A stretch of DNA of 64,000 nucleotides from Serratia entomophila (GTDB lineage: Bacteria > Pseudomonadota > Gammaproteobacteria > Enterobacterales > Enterobacteriaceae), in the NCBI RefSeq assembly GCF_021462285.1, contig NZ_CP082787.1, forward strand, positions 1,488,001 through 1,552,000, written 5' to 3'. This document shows positions 26,219 through 35,413 of the stretch, in pieces (the first letter of the stretch is position 1; each line of letters begins with the position of its first letter). The translations under genes and the position numbers were made by a program. The notes under the pieces are model-generated. The model saw only the letters and a program-made list of their open reading frames with translations. It had not been told where the DNA came from and did not search any database.

Positions 26219-26872
26219 ATGCGTGAGACTTATATATTGCTGGGTACCCGCGGCTGCGGTTCGACCATCGTCGCCGCTGCGCTGGAGCTGACCGGCTTGC
26301 CCTGGGGCTACGAGGAGGTGGACTACGCGCTGGACGGCCCGGAGCGCGACCGCTTGCTGGAGCTTAACCCGCTTGGACAGGTGCCTACCTTAATTCTGCC
26401 TAATGACGAAGTGATGACGGAAAGCGCGGCGATGATCCTGCTGCTGCACGACCGTGCGCCGCACGCCGAGCTGGCGCCGCCATCCGGCTCCGCGCTGTTG
26501 CCGCGCTTTCTGCGCTGGCTGATGTTTATCAATGCGGAAATTTATCCCACCTTTACCTACGCCGATCATCCGCAACGCTGGGTGCCGGAAATACCGGCGC
26601 AGGAGCGGCTGGCGGACGAGGTTTTGCGCTATCGGCAGCGGCTGCTGCTGCAGCTGGCCGCCGCCGCTAGCGGAGCAGGGCCCTGGTTCCTCGGTAAAAC
26701 CTTCAGCGCGCTGGATCTGTACGCGGCGGCGATGTGTCACTGGCGGCCGGGCCGGCGCTGGTTTTTGCAACACTGCCCGAAATTGCTCACCATCGCTGAG
26801 CGGGTCGAACAGCGGCCTGAATTGAACGCCCTGTTTCAGGCGCATTTTGACCAGGTTGCGCCGCTCGAGTAA
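26219..26872 (+). CDS. Glutathione S-transferase family protein
   Basis: 217 residues. The N-terminal thioredoxin-like part begins ETYILLGTRGCGSTIVAAALELTGLPW, with Cys or Ser near residue 11-14 as candidate nucleophile; NPLGQVPTLILPNDEVMTESAAMILLL holds the cis-Pro and the Glu-Ser glutathione site. GGAGG lies six bases before the ATG; the open frame runs further up to 26144 without a site. It heads a group with the carboxymuconolactone decarboxylase-like and tautomerase genes. It may belong to the same detoxification route, though 130 bases separate it from the second gene. Confidence 0.82.
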   Translation: MRETYILLGTRGCGSTIVAAALELTGLPWGYEEVDYALDGPERDRLLELNPLGQVPTLILPNDEVMTESAAMILLLHDRAPHAELAPPSGSALLPRFLRWLMFINAEIYPTFTYADHPQRWVPEIPAQERLADEVLRYRQRLLLQLAAAASGAGPWFLGKTFSALDLYAAAMCHWRPGRRWFLQHCPKLLTIAERVEQRPELNALFQAHFDQVAPLE

Positions 26873-27004
26873 CCTTCGCCCCTTCCGCATCGCGGTAGGG
26901 GTGACCATCCTGTTTTCCTGAACCTTCCGTGCTGAAAATCCCGATTTTCACCCACTCTGTCGACGAGTAGCCTAAAGCCACCGATCAACCGACAGGAGTG
27001 TGCG

Positions 27005-27322
27005 ATGCCATCAAGCCAATCACCTGGCCAACAGGCCTTCGGCGATATCGCCCCCAAGCTGGCGCAGCTTAGCGACAGCGTATTATTCGACGATGTCTGG
27101 CGGCGGCCGCAGCTTGCCCCGCGCGAGCGCAGCCTGATAACCGTCGCCGCCTTGGTGGCGCTGAATCGTCTGGAACAACTGCCGTTTCATCTGCAACTGG
27201 CGCAACGCAACGGCGTCAGCCGCGAGCAGTTGGCCGAACTGATAACCCATTTGGCGTTTTACGCCGGTTGGCCCGCTGCGGCCTCCGCGGTGGCGCGCCT
27301 GCGCGAATTGGAACAGGAGTGA
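27005..27322 (+). CDS. Carboxymuconolactone decarboxylase-family protein
   Basis: 105-residue all-alpha CMD/AhpD-type protein. The core reads PRERSLITVAALVALNRLEQLPFHLQLAQRNGVSREQLAELITHLAFYAGWPAA. The AhpD CxxC motif is absent, which points to the CMD branch rather than peroxidase reductase. ACAGGAGTGTGCG precedes the start. The tautomerase gene begins only four bases after its stop, so both are translated from one message. Confidence 0.85.
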   Translation: MPSSQSPGQQAFGDIAPKLAQLSDSVLFDDVWRRPQLAPRERSLITVAALVALNRLEQLPFHLQLAQRNGVSREQLAELITHLAFYAGWPAAASAVARLRELEQE

Positions 27323-27326
27323 ACCC

Positions 27327-27719
27327 ATGCCTTTTAGCCGCATTGCCCTGCATCAGGGAAAATCCGCCGAGTATCTGCAGACGCTGTCCGATACTCTGCA
27401 TCGGGCGCTGGTTGAGACCTTCGGCGTTCCACAGGCCGACAAGTTTCAGGCTATCGATCAGTATCGCCCGGGTGAGCTGATCTACGATCGGGATTATCTC
27501 GGCGGGCCGCGCTCGATCGATTTCGTGCTGTTTTACATCACCTGCGGCCGCCCGCGCGACACCGCCACCAAGCAGCGTTTTTACCGGCGGCTGGCCTCGC
27601 TGTTGCAGGAGGATCTGCAGCTGCGCCCTGAAGATGTGATGGTAGTGATAGTGACTTCTCAACGGGATGAATGGTCATTCAGCGCTGGGCGCGCCTCAAT
27701 GATCGAAAGCCAGGCATAA
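27327..27719 (+). CDS. Tautomerase family protein (4-OT-like)
   Basis: 130 residues. After removal of Met1 the N-terminus is Pro, the catalytic base of the tautomerase superfamily. The sequence shows the tandem beta-alpha-beta plan of longer members, with SDTLHRALVETFGVPQADKFQAI in the first half and RLASLLQEDLQLRPEDVMVVIV in the second. It lies four bases after the CMD gene. The pair may act on a halogenated or aromatic breakdown product; the reaction itself is not known. Confidence 0.82.
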   Translation: MPFSRIALHQGKSAEYLQTLSDTLHRALVETFGVPQADKFQAIDQYRPGELIYDRDYLGGPRSIDFVLFYITCGRPRDTATKQRFYRRLASLLQEDLQLRPEDVMVVIVTSQRDEWSFSAGRASMIESQA

Positions 27720-27786
27720 CTCGGGCTGACGCGGCCGACGGTCTGTGGGACAATAGCGCCATCATTTCGTTTAGATAAAGAGTTGA

Positions 27787-29985
27787 ATGGCGCTCTCCTC
27801 CGCAGTTAAAGATCAGATCGGCCAGTGGTACAAAGCCCTGCAGCAGCAAATACCGGATTTTATTTCCCGCGCCCCTCAGCGGCAGATGATCGCCGAAGTG
27901 GCGAAAACCCTGGCCGGCGACTATGCGCGCCATTTGGCGATTGAAGCGCCGACCGGCGTCGGCAAAACGCTGTCGTATCTGATCCCGGGCATCGCCGTCG
28001 GGCGGGCGGAGAGCAAACCTCTGGTGGTGAGCACCGCCAACGTGGCGCTGCAGGATCAGATCTACAGCAAGGATCTGCCGCTGCTGAAGAAGATCATTCC
28101 CGACCTGAAATTTACCGGCGCCTTTGGCCGCGGACGCTACGTTTGCCCGCGCAACCTGGCGGCGATGAGCACCGACGTCAGCGAGCAGGGCGACCTGACG
28201 CTGTTTCTCGACGACGAACTGGCCCCCTCCAGCGGTGAGGAGCAGGCGCTGTGCCAGAAGTTGACCAAAGCGCTCAGCCGCCACGAATGGGACGGGCTGC
28301 GCGATCACTATCAGCTGTCTATCGGGGATCCGCTGTGGGCCAAGCTGAGCACCGACAAAGCCAACTGCCTGGGGCGCAACTGCCACTACATCCGCGAATG
28401 CCCGTTTTATATCGCCCGCAAAGAGATCGAGAGCGCCGATGTGGTGGTGGCCAACCATGCGCTGGTGATGGCGGCGTTGGAAACCGAATCGGTGTTGCCG
28501 AATCCGAAAGAGCTGCTGCTGGTGCTGGACGAGGGGCATCACCTGCCGGAGGTGGCCCGCGATGCGCTGGAGATCGACGGGGAAATCACCGCGTTGGCGA
28601 CCAATCTGCAGCTGGATATGATCGTGCGCCAGGTCGAGCAGTGCATGACCCAATACCGGCCGAAGAACCCGCCGGGGCTGGCCAACAGCGAGCGGCTGAA
28701 GAACCACTGCGAAGAGCTGCGCGAGCTGGTGCAAATCTTCGAGCGCCAGGTCAGCCTCTTTCTGCCGACCGACAGCGTGGTGGCCGAGCACCGCTTCGAA
28801 ATGGGCGAGCTGCCGGCGGAGATGGTGGAGAGCTGCGCGCGGCTGTTCAAACTCACCGACGCGCTGCGCGGGCTGGCGGAGTTCGTGCTGAACGATCTCA
28901 CCGAGCAGACCGGCAAGCACGACATCATGCGCCTGCACCGGGCGATCATTCAGATGAGCCGCACCCTGGGCTATCTGGAGGCGATGAGCAAGCTGTGGCG
29001 CCTGGCGGCGCTGGACAAGTCTTCCAATGCGCCGATCTCCAAATGGGTGACCCGCGATCTGCGCGATAACGTGACCCACCTGTACCTGCACTGCGTCGGC
29101 ATTCGGGTCAGCGATCAGCTGGAGAAGCTGCTGTGGCGCAAGGTGCCGCACGTGGTGGTCACCTCGGCGACGCTGCGCTCGCTGAACAGCTTCGCCCGCC
29201 TGCAGGAAATGAGCGGCCTGAGCGAGAAGGCCGGCGATCGTTTCGAAACGCTGTCGTCGCCGTTCAACCACGTCGAGCAGGGCAAAATCGTCATCCCGCA
29301 GATGCGTTTTGAACCGGCGATCGCCAATGAAGCTGAGCATCTGGAAGAGATGGCGCGTTTCTTCCGCGCCGAGCAGGCCAGCGGCAAACACAAGGGGATG
29401 CTGATCCTGTTCAGTAGCCATCGGGCGATGCAGACCTTTCTCGGCTACGTCACCGATCTGCGGCTGATGTTGCTGGTGCAGGGCGATCAGCCGCGCTACC
29501 GGCTGGTGGAAGAACACCGCAAACGGGTAGAGAAGGGCGTGGCCAGCGTGCTGGTTGGCCTGCAATCGTTCGCCGAGGGGCTGGATCTGAAAGGTGAACT
29601 GCTGACCCAGGTGCACATTCACAAGATTGCTTTCCCGCCGATCGACAGCCCAGTGATCGTGACCGAGGGCGAATGGCTGAAGTCGCTGAAACGCTACCCG
29701 TTTGAGGTGCAAAGCCTGCCGAGCGCGTCGTTCAACCTGATCCAGCAGGTCGGGCGTCTGATCCGCAGCAACGAATGCCACGGCGAGATCGTGATTTACG
29801 ATCGCCGCCTGCTGACCAAGAGTTACGGTTCGCGGCTGTTGGCCTCGTTGCCGGTGTTCCCCATCGAACAACGCGCGGTGCCGGAGGCCGACAAGGCTCA
29901 CCTGGCGGCGCTGAAATCCGCCGCCGAGGCGGTGAAGAAGGAGAAAAAGCGCAGCAATCCTTTCGCCAAACGGCGCAGGCGCTAA
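27787..29985 (+). CDS. dinG: ATP-dependent DNA helicase DinG
   Basis: 732-residue XPD-type superfamily 2 helicase, 5'-3', that unwinds D-loops and R-loops. Walker A APTGVGKT lies at residues 54-61, the DEGH box in LVLDEGHHLPE near 245, and the last motif QVGRLIRS near 655. Cys120, Cys194, Cys199 and Cys205 match the [4Fe-4S] ligands of E. coli DinG. It is slightly longer than the E. coli protein (716), ending in a very basic tail (KKEKKRSNPFAKRRRR). In E. coli it is SOS-induced and followed by ybiB; here I see no clear LexA box upstream, and ybiB lies 7.5 kb away. Confidence 0.95.
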   Translation: MALSSAVKDQIGQWYKALQQQIPDFISRAPQRQMIAEVAKTLAGDYARHLAIEAPTGVGKTLSYLIPGIAVGRAESKPLVVSTANVALQDQIYSKDLPLLKKIIPDLKFTGAFGRGRYVCPRNLAAMSTDVSEQGDLTLFLDDELAPSSGEEQALCQKLTKALSRHEWDGLRDHYQLSIGDPLWAKLSTDKANCLGRNCHYIRECPFYIARKEIESADVVVANHALVMAALETESVLPNPKELLLVLDEGHHLPEVARDALEIDGEITALATNLQLDMIVRQVEQCMTQYRPKNPPGLANSERLKNHCEELRELVQIFERQVSLFLPTDSVVAEHRFEMGELPAEMVESCARLFKLTDALRGLAEFVLNDLTEQTGKHDIMRLHRAIIQMSRTLGYLEAMSKLWRLAALDKSSNAPISKWVTRDLRDNVTHLYLHCVGIRVSDQLEKLLWRKVPHVVVTSATLRSLNSFARLQEMSGLSEKAGDRFETLSSPFNHVEQGKIVIPQMRFEPAIANEAEHLEEMARFFRAEQASGKHKGMLILFSSHRAMQTFLGYVTDLRLMLLVQGDQPRYRLVEEHRKRVEKGVASVLVGLQSFAEGLDLKGELLTQVHIHKIAFPPIDSPVIVTEGEWLKSLKRYPFEVQSLPSASFNLIQQVGRLIRSNECHGEIVIYDRRLLTKSYGSRLLASLPVFPIEQRAVPEADKAHLAALKSAAEAVKKEKKRSNPFAKRRRR

Positions 29986-30417
29986 CTACAGCGGCGGCAG
30001 GCGGCGCTTCACCGGCGTGGTTTTCACTATCGAGGTGTTGCTCTGCGCGTATTCGGCCAGCCGATCGAGGATCTGGTCGAGCTGCTCCATCGAACGCGCC
30101 ACCAACCGCACGATGAAACAATCTTCGCCGGTGACCTTGTCGCACTCAATCACTTCAGGGAGCGCCTGAATCATCTGCTCCACCTTCTTCAGCATGCCCG
30201 GCAGCGGCTTGATGCGCACCAGCGACTGAAAGGCGTAGCCCAGCGCCTGCAGGTTGACGTTCAGGGTATAGCCCTGGATCACGCCGCTCTCCTCCAGCCG
30301 CCGCAGCCGCTCGGAAGTGCTGGGCGACGACAGGCCGGCTTTGGCGCTCAGGGTTTTCAACGACGCTCGCGCATCCTCAGCCAGAAGGGTCAAAATCTGG
30401 CGATCGATATCATCCAT
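29986..30417 (-). CDS. Lrp/AsnC-family transcriptional regulator
   Basis: 143 residues. The N-terminal HTH reads DIDRQILTLLAEDARASLKTLSAKAGLSSPSTSERLRRLEESGVI and the C-terminal RAM domain contains VIECDKVTGEDCFIVRLVARSMEQLDQIL. It begins 137 bp from the divergent EamA exporter gene, which is the obvious target, with an amino acid or related metabolite as likely effector. Its stop adjoins the dinG stop with no spare base. Confidence 0.88.
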   Translation of the reverse strand: MDDIDRQILTLLAEDARASLKTLSAKAGLSSPSTSERLRRLEESGVIQGYTLNVNLQALGYAFQSLVRIKPLPGMLKKVEQMIQALPEVIECDKVTGEDCFIVRLVARSMEQLDQILDRLAEYAQSNTSIVKTTPVKRRLPPL

Positions 30418-30554
30418 AACGCCTCCGTTAGGTTATTAATCCAGTATGCCTTAAATATAAAGGCAGTTAAGCATATTTTCCTTTTTTCAGCTATGGGAAG
30501 GCGGCGATGAAAACCGCAGAATAAAGCCATGAAACACAGGGGAAGGAAGGCAAG

Positions 30555-31463
30555 ATGAACGCAGAGATAAAACGCGGCTCGCTGGAGATGATTGCGGCGA
30601 TGCTGATTTCCGGCAGCATCGGCTGGTTTGTGCTGATGTCGGGCCAGCCGGTAATCAACGTGGTGTTCTGGCGCTGCGCGATAGGCGCGCTGGTGCTGCT
30701 GGCGGTCTGCGCGGCGCTGGGGCAATTGCGGCCCGGCATGCTGACGCGGGCTATGCTGCTGCTGGCGATCGCCGGCGGCGTGGCGCTGGTGCTCAATTGG
30801 CTGCTGCTGTTTGCCGCCTATTCTTATGCGTCTATCTCCATCGCCACGGCGGTGTACAACACCCAGCCCTTTATGCTGGTTGGGCTGGGGGCGCTGTTCC
30901 TTGGCGAGAAGCTGACCGCCCGTAAGCTGCTGTGGCTGGCGCTGGCGTTCGCCGGCGTGCTGATGGTCGTGCTGGCGCAGCCGCGGCAGGCGGGCGGCCA
31001 GCATAACTACCTGGTGGGCATCGGGCTGTCGCTCGGCGCGGCGTTTTTCTATGCGCTGATGGCGCTGGCCGCCAAACGCTTGAAGGGCACGCCGCCGCAC
31101 CTGATCGCCTTGATTCAGGTAACGGTCGGCACGGTGATGCTGCTGCCATTGGTCAATTTCCATGCGCCGACCAGCACCGGGCAATGGGGCATGCTGGTGA
31201 CGGTGGGCGTGCTGCACACCGGCCTGATGTATGTGCTGATGTATGGCGCGTTACAAAAGCTGCCGACCAATCTGATAGGCTCGCTGTCGTTCATCTACCC
31301 GATCGCCGCCATGCTGGTGGATCGGTTGGCGTTCGGCCACCGGCTGGTGGCGCTGCAGCTGGCCGGCGCGGCGATCATTCTGCTGGCGGCGGCGGGCATG
31401 AACCTGCTCGGGGAGCGGCGGCTAGCGCCGACGCCAGGCGGCAAGCAGGCACCCGAACAGTGA
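30555..31463 (+). CDS. EamA/DMT-family exporter
   Basis: 302 residues, ten predicted helices in two EamA repeats (first ASISIATAVYNTQPFMLVGLG, second LIGSLSFIYPIAAMLVDRL). AAGGAAGGCAAG precedes the start. It is divergent from the Lrp-type regulator and probably exports an amino acid or related compound. The 3' end overlaps the convergent MFS gene by 42 bases, so both stop codons lie within the other gene. Confidence 0.85.
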   Translation: MNAEIKRGSLEMIAAMLISGSIGWFVLMSGQPVINVVFWRCAIGALVLLAVCAALGQLRPGMLTRAMLLLAIAGGVALVLNWLLLFAAYSYASISIATAVYNTQPFMLVGLGALFLGEKLTARKLLWLALAFAGVLMVVLAQPRQAGGQHNYLVGIGLSLGAAFFYALMALAAKRLKGTPPHLIALIQVTVGTVMLLPLVNFHAPTSTGQWGMLVTVGVLHTGLMYVLMYGALQKLPTNLIGSLSFIYPIAAMLVDRLAFGHRLVALQLAGAAIILLAAAGMNLLGERRLAPTPGGKQAPEQ

Positions 31464-32765
31464 CAGCGCCAGCAACAGCAGCATCACCGCCCGGTAGCCG
31501 TAGGCCGGGTAGACCCACGCGGCCAGCGCCAGGCCGACGGCGCCGCCCAGGTTGTGCAGCGTCCAGGAAACGCCGAGCGCGCCGCCGCTGTCGCTCCCGC
31601 TGACGGTGCTTAACGTCGCCAGCACCAGCGGACCGAGAATGCAGCCCCAACCGAGGCCCATCAGCGCGAACGCCGTAAGCATCAACGGCAGCGGTGCGGC
31701 GGCATTCAGCGCGCTTTGCAACGCGGCGGAGGCGGACAGCGCCGCAAAGCCCAGTATCAGCGCCGGGCGTGGGCCGGCGCGATCGACCCAGCGGCCAACC
31801 CAGGGCGAAATCAGCGCCATCACCGCCGTGGTGGGCAGCAGCAGCAGCCCCAGCAGCAGGCCGCCGTAGTGGCGGGTGGTCTCCAGATAAACGGGCATCA
31901 GGAAAAAGGCGGCGCAGTAGAAAAACGCCAACAGCGAACTTAACAGACAAACGCGTAAAAACGCCGGCTGCGCCAACAGCGCCAGCGGCAACAGCGGCGA
32001 ACGGGCGCGCCGTTCCACCGGGATCAACCCGCCCAGCGCCGAGATGGCCAGCGCCGCCGAGGCCAGCGTTTTCAGGTCCAACCAGCCCCAGTGGCCGCCC
32101 TGGCCGATCGCCAGCAGCAGGCTGCCAACGCCAAACACCAGCAGCAATAAACCGGGAATATCCAGCTTTGCGTTCTGCTGCGCCCGGGATTCGCCTACCG
32201 TACCCAGGCAAAAAGCGAAGCTAAGCGCAATCAGCGGTACGTTAAGCAAGAACACCCAGCGCCAGCCCAGTGCGCTAACCAGTATGCCCCCGGCCACCGG
32301 CCCGATCGCCAGCCCCAGTCCGTTGGCCGCCAGCAGAATGCCGATGGCGCGCCCGCGCTGCGCCGGCGGCCAGGCGTCGGCGACGATGGCGGTGGTGGCG
32401 GTGTACAATACCGCGCAGGCGGCACCCTGCACGAACCGCCACAGGTTAAGCTGCGCGATGCTGCCCGCCAGACCGGCGCCCAGCGAGGCGGCGGCGAACA
32501 ACAGCATGGCGCTGTACAGCACCCGCCTGCGGCCGTACAGATCCGCCAGGCGGCCGGCGCTGACCATAAAGGCGCACAGCGCCATCACGAACAGCGACAT
32601 GACCCACTGCACGCTGCTCAGGCCGGCCGCCAGCTCGCGTTGGATCGCCGGAATGGCGGTATTGACGATGGTGAAATCGATGCAGCCCAAAAAGCTGGCG
32701 ATGCTGATGCCGATCAGCAATCGCCACAGGCGCGGCCGTTCGGCCGACAATACGGCTTCGTTCAT
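31422..32765 (-). CDS. MFS transporter, DHA2-like drug efflux
   Basis: 447 residues, about 12-14 helices. Helix 1 FLGCIDFTIVNTAIPAIQRELA and the loop 2-3 motif GRLADLYGRRRVLYSAMLLF are DHA2 hallmarks; GPVAGGILVSALGWRWVFLLNVP is motif C, characteristic of drug:H+ antiporters. It is divergent from the LysR gene at 32878 across 112 bp and is probably regulated by it. Confidence 0.87.
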   Translation of the reverse strand: MNEAVLSAERPRLWRLLIGISIASFLGCIDFTIVNTAIPAIQRELAAGLSSVQWVMSLFVMALCAFMVSAGRLADLYGRRRVLYSAMLLFAAASLGAGLAGSIAQLNLWRFVQGAACAVLYTATTAIVADAWPPAQRGRAIGILLAANGLGLAIGPVAGGILVSALGWRWVFLLNVPLIALSFAFCLGTVGESRAQQNAKLDIPGLLLLVFGVGSLLLAIGQGGHWGWLDLKTLASAALAISALGGLIPVERRARSPLLPLALLAQPAFLRVCLLSSLLAFFYCAAFFLMPVYLETTRHYGGLLLGLLLLPTTAVMALISPWVGRWVDRAGPRPALILGFAALSASAALQSALNAAAPLPLMLTAFALMGLGWGCILGPLVLATLSTVSGSDSGGALGVSWTLHNLGGAVGLALAAWVYPAYGYRAVMLLLLALSLFGCLLAAWRRR

Positions 32766-32877
32766 GGGTTTTTCCCCGTCTGGTTTTTGGCCTTCAGTTT
32801 ACGCGCGGCGGGCTATAGCCAGTGGCGGCGTTTCATCGTTTAATAGGCGAAATAATGTCGTCAATCAGGAGGCGAAC

Positions 32878-33792
32878 ATGATCTCCAGCGAACGGTTACA
32901 CGCCATCCGCGCCTTCGTGCAGGCGGTGCAGTCCGGCGGCTTTAGCCGTGCGGCTCAGCAGCTTGGGCTGTCGCGTTCCACCGTCGGCAAAGCGGTGGCG
33001 CGGTTGGAGCAGCGGCTGCAGGTGCGGCTGTTTCAGCGCACCACGCGCAGCCTGTCGCTCACCGACGAAGGGCTGCTGTTTTATGACGACTGCCTGAAGG
33101 CGCTGGCGGCGCTGGAGGTGGCGGAAAACCGTCTGGCGGCCCGGGCGCTGGCGCCGGAAGGGCGGCTGAGGCTGTCGCTGCCGGTGCTGTTTGGCCAGAA
33201 ATGGGTGATGCCCCCGCTGCTGGCGCTGGCGGAACGCCACCCACAGCTGCAGATTGAAGCGCTGTTCTCCAACCGCGCGGCGGATTTGGCGGAAGAGGGT
33301 ATCGATCTGGCGGTGCGCATCGGTTCGCCGGGCGATGCGGCGGCGATCACCGCGCGCCAACTGGGCGAGCAGCGGCAGCTGCTGTGCGCCGCGCCCGCCT
33401 ATCTGGCGCGGTGCGGGGAACCCGCCGCGCCGGCCGAGCTGGCGCAGCATCAGGCGATTGCCCTGCTGCGGGATGGCCGCCCTCAGCCGTGGCGGCTGTT
33501 GGGCGAAGATGGGCGAGAGCAGCCGTTGCGGCCCACGGCCAGGCTGCGGTTGGGCAATATGGAAGCGGTGCTCGGCGCCGCCATCGGCGGGCACGGCATT
33601 GCCATGCTGCCGCGCTGGCTGGCGCATGAGGCGTTGCAGAGCGGTGCGCTGCGCGAGATCCTGCCGGGCAGCTGCGGGCCCGGCCTGGCGATTAATCTGG
33701 TGTGGCTGAAAGGCGTGGCGATGCCGCTGCGCATGCGGGTGACGATCGATGCGCTGGTGGCGGCTTTCACGCCGGAGGCGCCGTGGCGTTGA
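32878..33792 (+). CDS. LysR-family transcriptional regulator
   Basis: 304 residues with the HTH LHAIRAFVQAVQSGGFSRAAQQLGLSRSTVGKAVARLEQRL and the LysR ligand domain. AGGAGG lies eight bases before the ATG. It is transcribed away from the drug-efflux MFS gene, its probable target. It ends 53 bases before the LysE-type exporter gene, on the same strand, so it may also read into that gene. Confidence 0.88.
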   Translation: MISSERLHAIRAFVQAVQSGGFSRAAQQLGLSRSTVGKAVARLEQRLQVRLFQRTTRSLSLTDEGLLFYDDCLKALAALEVAENRLAARALAPEGRLRLSLPVLFGQKWVMPPLLALAERHPQLQIEALFSNRAADLAEEGIDLAVRIGSPGDAAAITARQLGEQRQLLCAAPAYLARCGEPAAPAELAQHQAIALLRDGRPQPWRLLGEDGREQPLRPTARLRLGNMEAVLGAAIGGHGIAMLPRWLAHEALQSGALREILPGSCGPGLAINLVWLKGVAMPLRMRVTIDALVAAFTPEAPWR

Positions 33793-33845
33793 GGCACTTC
33801 TACCGCTATGATGAATGCTTCGCTTCCGCTGCCTGCAGGTGATTT

Positions 33846-34475
33846 ATGATTGATGCCGCTACCTTCGTGCTGTTTTCCGGTGCCTGTCTGGCGCTGACGC
33901 TAACCCCCGGTCCGGACATGCTGCTGATTGCCTCGCGCAGCATCAGCCAGGGGCGGCGCGCCGGTTTCGCCTCGCTGGCGGGCATTCTGCTCGGCACCTA
34001 CTGCCACGCGCTGGCGGCGGCGCTGGGATTGTCGCAGCTGTTTGTCGCCGTACCGCTGGCCTACGACGCGGTAAGAATGCTCGGCGCGGCCTATTTGCTG
34101 TATCTGGCATGGAAAACGCTGCGATCGGGCAGCAGCCTGCAGGCTTCCGGCGGATTGCAGGCGGTGCCTATGGCGCGCATTTTCCGTCAGGGGCTGTTCA
34201 CCAATATTCTCAACCCCAAAATGGCGCTGTTCGTGTTGGCGCTGTTCCCGCAGTTTATCGATCCGCACGCCGACTCCGTGGTGGTGCAGATGCTGACGCT
34301 GGCGACGGTGCTTAATCTAATCGGGTTGCTGGTCAACGGCGGAGTGATCCTGGTGGTCAGCCGCATGAAAAGCCGCTTTGCCGGCCGCAGGTACAGCGCC
34401 CGCTGGCCGAATTACCTGCTGAGCGGCGTGTTCGCCGGGCTGGCCTGCAAGCTGATTTTCGACGGCCGCAGATAG
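33846..34475 (+). CDS. LysE-family amino acid exporter
   Basis: 209 residues with six predicted helices. The family signature LTLTPGPDMLLIASRSISQGRRAGFASLAGILLG lies in the first 50 residues, and GLFTNILNPKMALFVLALFPQF near 120 is the second landmark. Members export lysine, threonine, homoserine or other neutral amino acids (RhtB group). It is convergent with the XRE-type regulator gene, with two bases between the stops. Confidence 0.88.
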   Translation: MIDAATFVLFSGACLALTLTPGPDMLLIASRSISQGRRAGFASLAGILLGTYCHALAAALGLSQLFVAVPLAYDAVRMLGAAYLLYLAWKTLRSGSSLQASGGLQAVPMARIFRQGLFTNILNPKMALFVLALFPQFIDPHADSVVVQMLTLATVLNLIGLLVNGGVILVVSRMKSRFAGRRYSARWPNYLLSGVFAGLACKLIFDGRR

Positions 34476-34477
34476 GC

Positions 34478-35314
34478 TTATTGCCGCAAAAGCGCTTCAA
34501 ACGCCGCGCTGGTCGGGTTGTCCGCCAGCGCGCTGTACATCACCAGCCGCAGATGATTTTCTTCGTCGACGATAAAAGACCCATGCTCGAAGGTGACCTG
34601 GCCGACATCCGCCACCTCGAAGGTGCGCTGCCCCTGGCAGCGGCCGTGGATGTCGTGCTGTCGCCATAGCTGGCGGAACTGCGGCGAGACCTGCTCCAGC
34701 GCCTGCACGCGCCGCAGCATCACCTCGTCTTCCGGCGCGCGGGCATAGTCGCGGCGGAAGCTGGCCAACACCTGCGGCGCCTGGACCTGCCATTCCACCA
34801 GCCGTTGATTGAGCTGCGGATCGGCGAACAGCATCCACAGCATGTTGCGCTGTTCCGCCGGGCGTTCACCGATGGCGAACAGCCGCTCCGCCGCCGGGTT
34901 CCAGGCGATGATATCCCAACTTAAATTCATGACGTAGGCCGGCCGCAGCGGCAGGTCATCCAGCAGGCGGCGCACCAGCGGCGACACCTGGCACCACTGA
35001 TGGCCGACCGACACCGGCGGGCGCTGATGCGCCAGCAGAAACAGATGATAGCGGCCAGTGGCGTCCAGCTTCAGCACCCGCGCCAGGTTCTCCAAAAACT
35101 CCACCGAGGCGTTGATTTCCCGCCCCTGTTCCAGCCAGGTGTACCAGGTCAGGCCGACGCCGGCCAGCGCCGCGACTTCCTCACGCCGCAGCCCCGGCGT
35201 GCGCCGCCGGCTGCCGCTCGGCAGGCCTACCGCCTGTGGCGACAGGCGTTCGCGTTTTTGGCGTAAAAAATCCGCCAGCTCCTGACGGGTACGGGTGAGC
35301 GCGCGTGGGGGCAT
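34478..35314 (-). CDS. XRE-family regulator with MmyB-like ligand domain
   Basis: 278 residues. The HTH part reads LADFLRQKRERLSPQAVGLPSGSRRRTPGLRREEVAALAGVGLTWYTWLEQGRE, diagnostic of the MmyB/helix-turn-helix family, and the C-terminal PAS-like MmyB domain contains AYVMNLSWDIIAWNPAAERLF. The ATG at 35314 is the natural start; the frame continues to 35383. Divergent from a DHA2 exporter gene, with an AT-rich control region carrying CTGTTA/TAACAG arms. MmyB domains are thought to bind fatty-acid-like ligands. Confidence 0.87.
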   Translation of the reverse strand: MPPRALTRTRQELADFLRQKRERLSPQAVGLPSGSRRRTPGLRREEVAALAGVGLTWYTWLEQGREINASVEFLENLARVLKLDATGRYHLFLLAHQRPPVSVGHQWCQVSPLVRRLLDDLPLRPAYVMNLSWDIIAWNPAAERLFAIGERPAEQRNMLWMLFADPQLNQRLVEWQVQAPQVLASFRRDYARAPEDEVMLRRVQALEQVSPQFRQLWRQHDIHGRCQGQRTFEVADVGQVTFEHGSFIVDEENHLRLVMYSALADNPTSAAFEALLRQ

Positions 35315-35330
35315 TTTGGCCGTCCTGTTG

Positions 35331-35366
35331 CTGTTAGTAATAGTATAATTGGCTATATAGTAACAG
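35331..35366. promoter_or_regulatory. Putative operator/promoter region between XRE-MmyB and MFS genes
   Basis: CTGTTA at 35331-35336 and TAACAG at 35361-35366 form an inverted repeat flanking an AT-rich core with TATAAT-like sequence. It is the only AT-rich patch nearby and sits between two divergent starts, so it probably holds both promoters and the regulator site. Confidence 0.4.
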
Positions 35367-35413
35367 TTTAAAACATGATCCATACTGCCGCCACCGACTT
35401 TATGGAGAGCGCT

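Noticed and set aside
27679..29901. 740-residue open frame opposite dinG
   Set aside because: Composition is typical of an antisense shadow and dinG has every helicase motif and Fe-S cysteine.
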